Assembly: GCA_900016675.1 (NCBI GenBank)
Contig: LN483070.1
Coordinates: 1,302,001 to 1,366,000, forward strand
Direction of reading: 5' to 3'
Length of the DNA stretch: 64,000 nucleotides
Origin: Arthrobacter saudimassiliensis
Lineage (GTDB): Bacteria > Actinomycetota > Actinomycetes > Actinomycetales > Micrococcaceae
Positions within the stretch are counted from its first letter, which is position 1. Each line of letters begins with the position of its first letter. Below are positions 21,299 to 29,400 of this stretch, one piece after another. The notes beneath the pieces are model-generated. The model worked only from the letters and a program-made list of their open reading frames with translations, was not told the DNA's origin and did no database searches. The position numbers and the translations under genes were made by a program.

Positions 21299-23875
21299 GT
21301 GAGCACTTCCACCGGATCCAAGCAGCAGCGGCCGTCCTCCCGGCCCGCCCCCGCCTCCGCAGCCACACACGCCGGCATGGTCCGCGTCCGCGGGGCAGAG
21401 GAGAACAACCTGCGCGGCGTCGACGTCGACATTCCCCGGGACGCGATCGTCGCCTTCACCGGAGTCTCCGGCTCCGGAAAGTCGTCCCTGGCGTTCGGCA
21501 CCATCTACGCTGAAGCCCAGCGCCGCTACTTCGAGTCCGTGGCTCCGTACGCCCGGCGGCTGCTCGCCCAGGGACACAATCCGAAGGTCGGACAGATCAC
21601 CGGACTGCCGCCCGCCGTCGCGCTCCAGCAACGGCGCGGAACCCCGAGTTCCCGCTCGACGGTGGGTACGTTGACCACGCTGTCCAACTCCATGCGGATG
21701 CTGTTCTCGCGCGGGGGAACCTACCCGGCGGAGCTCGAGCCCGGGAGCCTGGACTCCGATGCGTTCTCGCCGAATACCGCCGCCGGCGCCTGCCGGGAGT
21801 GCTCCGGCCTCGGCGTCGCGCACACCGTGACCGAGGAGTCGCTGGTGCCGGACCCCAACCTCACCATCCGCGAGGGCGCGATCGCCGCCTGGCCGGGGGC
21901 GTGGCAGGGCAAGAACCTGCGCGACATCCTGATCCACCTGGGCTACGACGTCGACGTGCCCTGGCGGAAACTGCCGAAGAAGGACCGGGACTGGATCCTG
22001 TTCACCGAGGAACAGCCGGTGGTGACCATCACCCCGCAGCGGGACCGGGTGGCCAAACCGTACAAGGGCCGGTTCTGGAGCGCCCGCAGCTATGTGCTGC
22101 ACACCCTCGCCGACTCCGCCAGCGCGAAGATGCGTGACCGGGTGCTGGAGTACATGGTGTCCGGCCCGTGCCCGGTCTGCGGGGGAGCGGGCCTGCGTCC
22201 GGAAGCCCTGGCCGTAACCTTCGCCGGCCGCAGCATCGCCGAGCTGAACGGCGCCACGCTGGGGGAGCTGGCGGACATCATCCGGCCCACGGCGGAACTG
22301 CAGGACGCAGGCACCGCGTCCCGTTCCGCGGCCTCCAACGAACACACCGAGGTGGCGGTCACCATCACCCGTGACCTCCTCGCCCGGATCGACGTGCTGA
22401 TCAGCCTGGGCCTGGGATACCTGAGCCTGGCCCGTGCCACTCCCACCCTGTCCCCGGGGGAGATGCAGCGGCTGCGAATCGCCACTCAGCTGCGCTCGGG
22501 CCTGTTCGGGGTCGTCTACGTCCTGGACGAGCCTTCGGCGGGACTGCACCCGGCAGACGCCGAGCCGCTGCAACAGGTGCTGCAGGAGCTGCGCGACGCC
22601 GGCAACTCGGTCTTCGTCGTCGAGCACAACATGGACGTGGTGCGCAGCGCCGAGTGGGTCGTCGACGTCGGTCCGCAGGCCGGCGACGGCGGCGGTACCG
22701 TGCTGTACAGCGGCCCCGTGGCCGGGCTGGCCGACGTGGCGGACAGCGCCACCCGCCCGTTCCTGTTCGGGGAGGCCGAGCGGCCGGCGCCGCCGCGCCG
22801 CCGTCCCGGGCAGTGGCTGTCGCTGAAGGGCATTACCCGGCACAACCTCCGGGACCTGGACGCGGAGATCCCCCTGGGCGTGTTGACCGCTGTCACCGGG
22901 GTGTCCGGCTCCGGCAAGTCCACCCTGGTCAGCCAGGTCCTGGCCGAGACCGTGGGCACCGAGGTCAACGGCGCGCCGCCGGCAGCCGACGGGCAGGAGG
23001 ACGGCGAGGCCGGCCCCGACGCCGGGGCGGAGTCGGCCCGGGAAACCGCCGCAAGGGTCCGCAGCATTTCGGGCCTGGAACACCTGGACCGCCTGGTGCG
23101 GGTGGACCAAAGGCCCATCGGCCGCACGCCGCGATCCAATCTGGCGACCTACACGGGACTGTTCGACGCCGTGCGGAAGCTCTACGCCGATACGGACGAG
23201 GCGAAGGCACGCGGCTACACTGCCGGCCGGTTCTCCTTCAACGTGGCCGGCGGACGGTGCGAAACATGCCAGGGGGAGGGGTTCCTCGCCGTCGAGCTGC
23301 TGTTCCTGCCCGGCACCTACGGACCCTGCCCGGTATGCCACGGGGCCCGTTACAACGAAGAGACCCTCGAGGTCACCTACCAGGGCAGGACCATCGCGGA
23401 CGTGCTGGCCATGCGGGTCGAAACCGCCGCGGAGTTCCTGTCCGATGTGCCGGCCGCGGCGCGCAGCCTGGGCGCGCTGCTCGACGTCGGCCTCGGCTAC
23501 CTTCGGCTGGGACAGCCGGCGACGGAGCTCTCCGGCGGTGAGGCGCAGCGGATCAAGCTGGCCACGGAACTGCAGCGGGCCCGGCGCGGCCATACCCTGT
23601 ACCTGCTGGATGAACCGACCACCGGCCTGCACCCGCAGGACGTGCAGCTGCTGCTGGCCCAGCTGAACCGGCTGGTGGATGCCGACAACACCGTCGTCGT
23701 CGTCGAACATGCGATGGACGTGGTGGCGGCGGCCGACTGGGTGATCGACATGGGCCCGGCCGGCGGCGACGAGGGTGGCCGGATCATCTGCGCCGGCACC
23801 GCCGGGGATGTCGCCGTGTGCAAAGCAAGCCGCACAGCACCGTACCTGACCGCCGCGCTGGAACGCCTGGCCTGA
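21299..23875 (+). CDS. UvrA-like ABC ATPase lacking the UvrB-binding domain (UvrA2/DrrC type)
   Basis: 858 residues from a GTG start. Two complete ATPase halves: Walker A GVSGSGKSSLAF with signature LSPGEMQRLRIATQL and LDEPSAGLHPAD; then GVSGSGKSTLVSQV with LSGGEAQRIKLATEL and LDEPTTGLHPQD. The main zinc finger is present (CETCQGEG ... CPVCHGAR), as is the first (CRECSGLG ... CPVCGGAG). After TLTTLSNSMRMLFSRGGT the chain goes almost directly to the first zinc finger, so most of the UvrB-binding domain of true UvrA is missing. Such proteins are linked to resistance to DNA-binding drugs or accessory repair. It stands alone behind a terminator. Confidence 0.85.
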   Translation: MSTSTGSKQQRPSSRPAPASAATHAGMVRVRGAEENNLRGVDVDIPRDAIVAFTGVSGSGKSSLAFGTIYAEAQRRYFESVAPYARRLLAQGHNPKVGQITGLPPAVALQQRRGTPSSRSTVGTLTTLSNSMRMLFSRGGTYPAELEPGSLDSDAFSPNTAAGACRECSGLGVAHTVTEESLVPDPNLTIREGAIAAWPGAWQGKNLRDILIHLGYDVDVPWRKLPKKDRDWILFTEEQPVVTITPQRDRVAKPYKGRFWSARSYVLHTLADSASAKMRDRVLEYMVSGPCPVCGGAGLRPEALAVTFAGRSIAELNGATLGELADIIRPTAELQDAGTASRSAASNEHTEVAVTITRDLLARIDVLISLGLGYLSLARATPTLSPGEMQRLRIATQLRSGLFGVVYVLDEPSAGLHPADAEPLQQVLQELRDAGNSVFVVEHNMDVVRSAEWVVDVGPQAGDGGGTVLYSGPVAGLADVADSATRPFLFGEAERPAPPRRRPGQWLSLKGITRHNLRDLDAEIPLGVLTAVTGVSGSGKSTLVSQVLAETVGTEVNGAPPAADGQEDGEAGPDAGAESARETAARVRSISGLEHLDRLVRVDQRPIGRTPRSNLATYTGLFDAVRKLYADTDEAKARGYTAGRFSFNVAGGRCETCQGEGFLAVELLFLPGTYGPCPVCHGARYNEETLEVTYQGRTIADVLAMRVETAAEFLSDVPAAARSLGALLDVGLGYLRLGQPATELSGGEAQRIKLATELQRARRGHTLYLLDEPTTGLHPQDVQLLLAQLNRLVDADNTVVVVEHAMDVVAAADWVIDMGPAGGDEGGRIICAGTAGDVAVCKASRTAPYLTAALERLA

Positions 23876-23898
23876 GGACCGGCGGCCCCGGCGCGGTC

Positions 23899-24708
23899 TC
23901 AGCCGCGGCGGAACCCGCCTTCGCTGCTGATCGTCTGGCCCACCACCCACCGGCCCTCGTCCGAGACCAGCCAGGCAATCAGGCGCGCCGGGTCATCGGG
24001 CGCACCCATCCTGCCCGCGGGGAACGCGGCACGGACATCCTCAAGGACCTCCAGCGGGCGGTCCGCGTTTTGGGCGTCCAGGTAACCGGTGTTGACCGGA
24101 CCGGGATTGACGGTGTTGAGCAGGATGCCGCGGTCAGCGAGGTCGGCAGCCACCGAGGCGGTGACCCCGGCCAGGGCAGCCTTCGAAGCGGCGTACGCGA
24201 TTTCACCGGGCATCGGTCCCAGGAGCTGCCCGCTGGTGAACCAGATCACCCGGCCGCCCGGGCGTCCGTCATGCTGGTCGGCGAAGCGGGCCGTGGCCAG
24301 GAGGACGGACCTGGCGTTGACGGCCCAGTGCGTATCGAGCATCTCTGCGTCCAGGGACTGAAGGGGACCGTCCCCGCCGCTGCGCGCGTGGTTGCAGACC
24401 AGGATGTCCAGATGGCCCAGCGTGGAGGCCGCGGCGTCGAGCATGGCTGCGGGGGCGTGGGGATCGGCGAAATCGTGCTCGCCGTGCGCCAGCCGGGCTT
24501 CGGGCTGCAGGCGGTCGCGCAGCCCGTCCATGACGGCGTCGACGTCGTCCCCGCCCCAGGGCTGCTCGGCGTCGTGCGGCGCGTAATGCTGCAGGTACAG
24601 GCTGGCGCCCATGTCCGCCAAGCGGCCGGCAACGGCATAACCGATGCCGGCACGGCGGCTGACGCCTGTCACGACGGCGGTACGTCCGGCCAGGGGAGGT
24701 GAAGTCAT
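23899..24708 (-). CDS. SDR family oxidoreductase
   Basis: 269 residues. Classical short-chain dehydrogenase layout: TGVSRRAGIGYAVAGRLA cofactor motif, LDILVCNHARSG, active-site Ser in WFTSGQLLG and YAASKAAL for Tyr/Lys, then TVNPGPVNTGY and a C-terminal GQTISSEGGF. The motif VSRRAGIG in place of TGxxxGIG groups it with the FabG-like set often annotated as 3-oxoacyl reductases. Substrate unknown. Converges on the UvrA-like gene with only 23 bases between. Confidence 0.88.
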   Translation of the reverse strand: MTSPPLAGRTAVVTGVSRRAGIGYAVAGRLADMGASLYLQHYAPHDAEQPWGGDDVDAVMDGLRDRLQPEARLAHGEHDFADPHAPAAMLDAAASTLGHLDILVCNHARSGGDGPLQSLDAEMLDTHWAVNARSVLLATARFADQHDGRPGGRVIWFTSGQLLGPMPGEIAYAASKAALAGVTASVAADLADRGILLNTVNPGPVNTGYLDAQNADRPLEVLEDVRAAFPAGRMGAPDDPARLIAWLVSDEGRWVVGQTISSEGGFRRG

Positions 24709-24775
24709 TCGGCCATGCTACTTGGGCCCAAGAGCCCCGCAGGGATGCCCGCCGACCACGGTGTCAGAAACCGCG

Positions 24776-25561
24776 TCAGCGCCGAGTGTTGAGGCGGGTT
24801 GCTTCCGCCTCCGGCCCCGTGACCCACGCGGGGCCATATGACGTCAGCACGGGAGACGCGAAGAATTCCGTGAGGGCAGCCTCGGCGGCGCCCAAGTCAT
24901 GAACCAACCGTAATGGCATGAATGCCTTCGCATTGCCCATTGACACCTCTATCGAAGGTGCCGCATTCGGTTGATCGCGTGACAGGACAGCCCAGGCGCC
25001 GTCGTCAGCCGTATTGGAGCTTCTATGACATACGAATCCAATACCGCCGCCGCCTGCCGCCTCAAACCCTGCGGATTCATAGAGGACCGTCAGCCTGCCA
25101 TTCGAGCCGGGAGTGTCCAGCATGCGCAGGGCCGCCAGGGCAGCTTCGCGGGCTGCGTCGGTGCCGCTGAACGCGCGCCCGTCGACGGCCCACTCAGGTG
25201 GGTTGGCTGACCGACGGCCTGTCTTTCTGGACCGCAGACCTGCCCCGAAGTTGGTTCCGGCTACGAAACCGCCAAACCATGCCAAGGCAGGGGCCGCGGA
25301 CAACCAGAACCACCCGCCGATAAACACCAGGAAAACGAGAGGGCTGGTCCATCGCTTGGCCGGGGCAAAGCCCAGAAACCATACGCCGAGGACGAGGCTG
25401 GACAGCAAGGCGGGTATCCACGCCGAAGGTATTTCCGCCTTCGGCGCATACAGCAAAAACAGAACGGTAGCCATCAGGAAGAATGCGCCGATAATGCAGT
25501 TAGCCAGGCCCGAGCCTGCCAGGCGGGCTCCGTTACGGACTTTTCGAGGGCCTGATTTCAT
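24776..25561 (-). CDS. Putative immunity protein: four-TM anchor plus soluble domain (second copy)
   Basis: 261 residues (ATG at 25561; a TTG one codon earlier is possible). No family recognised with certainty. The first 110 residues hold about four membrane segments (CIIGAFFLMATVLFLLYA; WIPALLSSLVLGVWFLGFA; SPLVFLVFIGGWFWLSAAP; LAWFGGFVAGTNFGAGL); the last 140 are soluble. The soluble part GRLTVLYESAGFEAAGGGGI ... DDGAWAVLSRD ... LVHDLGAAEAALTEFF aligns with the next gene upstream (25616-26386), so the two are paralogues. The ending, a conserved proline, helix xAxxALxxFF and xW, recalls Imm1-type immunity proteins, but this is a weak resemblance. Position two genes after the RHS toxin supports an immunity role. 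Base composition is less GC-rich than the housekeeping genes around. Confidence 0.55.
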   Translation of the reverse strand: MKSGPRKVRNGARLAGSGLANCIIGAFFLMATVLFLLYAPKAEIPSAWIPALLSSLVLGVWFLGFAPAKRWTSPLVFLVFIGGWFWLSAAPALAWFGGFVAGTNFGAGLRSRKTGRRSANPPEWAVDGRAFSGTDAAREAALAALRMLDTPGSNGRLTVLYESAGFEAAGGGGIGFVCHRSSNTADDGAWAVLSRDQPNAAPSIEVSMGNAKAFMPLRLVHDLGAAEAALTEFFASPVLTSYGPAWVTGPEAEATRLNTRR

Positions 25562-25615
25562 CAAAGGAGCATATCCTGCAGGCGGTCATCGCCGAACGGT
25601 GCGGTCCTGCCGGAC

Positions 25616-26386
25616 CTAGCCAAACCGCAGGTCGAGCACATCCGGTCCATCGGACCAGGGCAGCGCGGGGTCGGGCCCACGGTAGTGGAAAAAGCCCCGC
25701 AGTGCCTGCTGCGCGGATTTCTGATCGTGGACCACCCCGGTGGGCGCATAGGCCCGTCCCGTAGGAATCCTGATTACCGTCTCCGCCTTATCGACGTCGG
25801 TTCCGAGAATCCTCCAGCTGTCATCGTCGGAGTAGTCGGATGTGCAGTGGATGATGTATCCCGCTCCCGGGTTCCCCACCGCTTCGAAGAGCGCGTTGTT
25901 GTACTGGACGGTGAAACGCCCTGACGCCGCACTGTCCCAACCGTCCAGCCCGTCCAACGCGGAGGCTTTGGCAACGGAGGTCGTGGTCTCCTCGTGTCCG
26001 TTGACCAGCCAGGTGTTGGTAACCACTTTGTGGGCCCTCAGCCGGAGTCCCTCCTGAACCACCTGACCCAGAAGCGAGCCGCCGGCGTTGGCCGGGATGA
26101 CCATCGCCGCCAACGCCGACCACGGCTCCGGCATCTGCAGGAGGAGGATGTATTCCGCTATGACAAGCAGCGCCAGGACAAGGACCCCTTTGGAAGCAGG
26201 CAAGCCGGCGATGACGGCGGTGCCACCCGCCAGGCCCCCCGCCAGAAGGAGGAAAAACTCGGCCGGCGGCAGCCCCCCAAGCGAGACGGAGACACCGGCG
26301 ATCAGCACCACCACCCCGAGGGCTACCAAAAGCAGCCTGGGCCAGGCGTAGGGCATCAGGACGCTGAGCCAGCGGTTGTTCTTCAC
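25616..26386 (-). CDS. Putative immunity protein: four-TM anchor plus soluble domain (first copy)
   Basis: 256 residues from a GTG at 26386 with GGATAGG upstream; it begins 20 bases after the RHS stop, so it is surely co-transcribed with it. Membrane segments at about residues 14-35 (LLLVALGVVVLIAGVSVSL), 38-58, 65-85 and 88-105; a soluble C-terminal domain follows. GRFTVQYNNALFEAVGNPGAG, DDDSWRILGTD, GVVHDQKSAQQALRGFF and PWSDGPD match the neighbouring paralogue position by position. Immunity to the RHS tip is inferred from gene order. Membrane anchoring would suit a toxin that acts at the membrane. Confidence 0.6.
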   Translation of the reverse strand: MKNNRWLSVLMPYAWPRLLLVALGVVVLIAGVSVSLGGLPPAEFFLLLAGGLAGGTAVIAGLPASKGVLVLALLVIAEYILLLQMPEPWSALAAMVIPANAGGSLLGQVVQEGLRLRAHKVVTNTWLVNGHEETTTSVAKASALDGLDGWDSAASGRFTVQYNNALFEAVGNPGAGYIIHCTSDYSDDDSWRILGTDVDKAETVIRIPTGRAYAPTGVVHDQKSAQQALRGFFHYRGPDPALPWSDGPDVLDLRFG

Positions 26387-26406
26387 TTCACCTATCCTGC
26401 GTATCC

Positions 26407-29400
26407 TCAGTTCCCGGTAACGATGAGCCTGCCCAGATCCAGCCCGCCTCCCACACCGGCGCCCAAGCCGGCGGAACGCCAGAGCGCAACGCCGTTCGGA
26501 CCGCCGGCGAACGCGCCCGTCCATGTGCTGGGGTTCGTACGGGCAGCCTGTGACAAAGTGCTGGAAGCCGTGGGCCCCCCGCCCAAATGGGACAGGAAAC
26601 CACCGGTCGTTGCCGACCATGCCAGATCCCCGGCGCTGATTTCTTCCCCGGAGATCATCTTATCGGTGAGTGTGCCGGCCACCGCTCCGCCGCTGCTCAG
26701 CGCTGTCTGGCTCCAAAACGCGGGCGCTGTCTGCCGTGCCGCGCCGCTGGCCAGGGTGTAGGCCGAGTGGCCTCCCGCCTTGGCGAGAGTCCCTCCGGCG
26801 GGGCCGGCGAGGCCGCCCACCGCACCGCTGATTCCACCGCCGATCATGGCCCCGGCGAGCCCGCGCCAGCTGTCTATGCCGCCGTTCTTGGCGACATGGA
26901 TTGCGCCGCCTGACACCGCACCCACTGTACCGTTGACACCTGCGTTGACGGCGACGTAACCACCGAGCCGTGACACGGAGGCTGAGGTCGCCATAGCTGC
27001 ACGGGCAGCGCCGAAGGCTGCGCCGCCCAGGGCACCGGTGATCCCGAAAGCGGCCGACTGGGCCCAGTTGACGCTGCCGCTGGTGGCTTTCTGAATGACG
27101 ACGTCGGCTCCGAAGCTCATCAGCCCCAGTCCGGCCACCTGGCCGCCGGGCACAAACATCAGGGCGGCACCACCGACGACAGCCACCCCGCCGACGATGT
27201 ACTCCCAGTTGTCCTTCATCCAGCCCCCGGCGGCGGCGAGGGCGCCCTGGCTCTGCCCGTCGTAGGCCTTCAGCTCCTCATCGGTCATGGGGCGCAGGCC
27301 GGTGGGGTCGCTGGTGTTGAGGGGGTTGTTGCCGGCGTAGGCGTAGGGGTTGCCGTCCCACCCGGCCCCGAGCACGGGCGGAAGCGGGTCGGTGGAGAGG
27401 AACCCGGGCGTCGAGGGGTCGTACGCCCGCCGCCCAAGCCATTCCAGGCCGGCGACGCCGAGCCCGCCGCCGGCGGTGAGGCTGAGTTCCGGGGGAAGGG
27501 CAGGGGCCGCCAGGGCGCCGAGCGTGCTCCCACCGACCTGCGCAGCGGCTCCCGGCTGCGGAACCGGTGACGCGCCGACGACGGCCCAGGGATCAGCCGG
27601 ATCGGTGGGGCGGGCGGCTCGCCAGGTGGGGGAGAGCCAGGTGCTGCCGACGCCGGTGATGCCGCCGGGCAGGTTCAGGACCTGCTGGTCGGCGATGCCG
27701 GCGAGGGTGGGAATGGGGTTGGCAGTGTCCCACCACAGGTCGCAGCCGTCGACGCCGGCCAGCTCGCCCAGGGCGTCGACCCACAGCAGGTGACGGGAAG
27801 CGACGTGTCCGCTTGGTGAGCGTTCGACGACCTCCTCAAGGTAGCCGGTGGGGCCCCAGGCGTAGTCCGTCGAGGACCCGTCGGCGCGGATAAGGCGGGT
27901 CCGCCGGCCCAGCCCGTCATACACGTACTCAGCGCCGGATCCATCGGAAGTGAGGACGGCTGCGAGCTGGCCTGACGAGTCGTAGTCGTAGGTCCGGGTT
28001 CGGGCCGGGCTCAGTTCGCGGATCAGGCGGCCGCCGGCGTCGTACTGCCATTCCGACACCGTGTCGGACACGGTTGATGGCAGGCTGCCGTCCTGCCCGG
28101 TGGTGGCGGCGGCGACCAGTTGCCCGGCGCCGTCGTACGCGTACCGGGTGGTGGTTCCGGCGCGGGTGAGGGCGGTGATCCGTCCGTCGTCGTCTCTGCC
28201 GATGAGGGTGATGTCGGTGCCGGTGCCGGTGGTGGTGCGGGTGTGTTCGGTGAGGTGGCCGTGGCGGTAGGCCCAAGCTTGGATGAGGTCGCCGGCGGTG
28301 GCGGTGGTCAGCCGGCCGGAGGCGTCGTAGGTGAAGGCGGCCTCACCGAGGCGGGGGTTGGTCACCGTGACCACGCGGCCTGCCGGGTCGCGGGTGTAGG
28401 TGGTGGTGGTTCCGGTGGGGTCGGTGTAGGCGGTGCGGTTTCCGTCCGCGTCGTACGCCCAGGTCATGCCCTGGGCGCCGCGGGTGCGGGAGGTGAGCTG
28501 GCCGCGCCGGTTGAATCCGAGTTCGTGCTCGATGACGAGCCCGTCGGTGCCGGTGGAGTCCGCGATCACGATGCGCCGGTTGAGCTTGTCCCGCCGGATT
28601 TCGGCCAGGACCCGCCCGTTGTAGGAGGTGCTTTGTTCCTGGCCGGCGGTGTCGTAGGTCCAGGTGGTGGTGTTCCCGTCCGGGTCGGTCTGGGACAGCT
28701 GCCGGCCGGCGGGATCATAGGTGGCGGTGGTGACCCGGCCCAGCGGGTCGGTGACGGAGGAGACCTGGTCGGTGTCGGTGTAGGTGCGGGTGGTGACCCC
28801 GCCCAACGGGTCGGTGATCTTCACCAGCCGGCCGCGGGTGTCGTACTCGAACCGGGTCCGCCCGCCGACCCCGTTGATCGTTTCGATGAGTTCACCGGCT
28901 TGGTTGTATTTGAAGCGGCGGGTGCCGTACCAGGTGTCCTGGGCGAAGGTCAGCCGCCCGACCTTGTCATACCCGTACCGGGCCGTGCCCTGGCCGGGGG
29001 TCCGGCGGCCGGTCAACCGGCCCGCCCCGTCATAGGTGAAGGTCTCGGTTTCCCCGGTCGGCAGGATCCGCGCGATCACCCGCTGGTCCGCGTCGTACAC
29101 CAGTTCGGTGACCGCCCCCAACGGATCGACCGTCTTCCACGGCCGGCCGCAGGCGTCGTATTCGTAGCGGGTGACCGCCCCCGTGGGGGAGGTGATGGAG
29201 GTGATCCTGCCCGCAATGTCCCGGGCCAGGACGGTGAGCCCGCCTTCCCCGTCCAGCAGCTCGACCGGGTTCCCGGCGGCATCGTAAGTCACCAGTTCGG
29301 CGGTGCCGTCTTCGGACTGGACCCGGGTGGGGCGCCCGTACTCGTCGAAGGTGTAGGTGGTGGACGCGAACGCGTCCCGCAGGGTGGCGGTGCCGGTCTT

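Noticed and set aside
21194-23950. A 918-codon minus-strand frame opposite the UvrA-like gene
   Set aside because: Antisense shadow; the sense strand carries all ATPase motifs.
24709-24775. Attachment site or integrase scar at the left edge of the toxin island
   Set aside because: No direct repeat matching the right edge (34.6 kb), no tRNA end and no integrase remnant could be seen.
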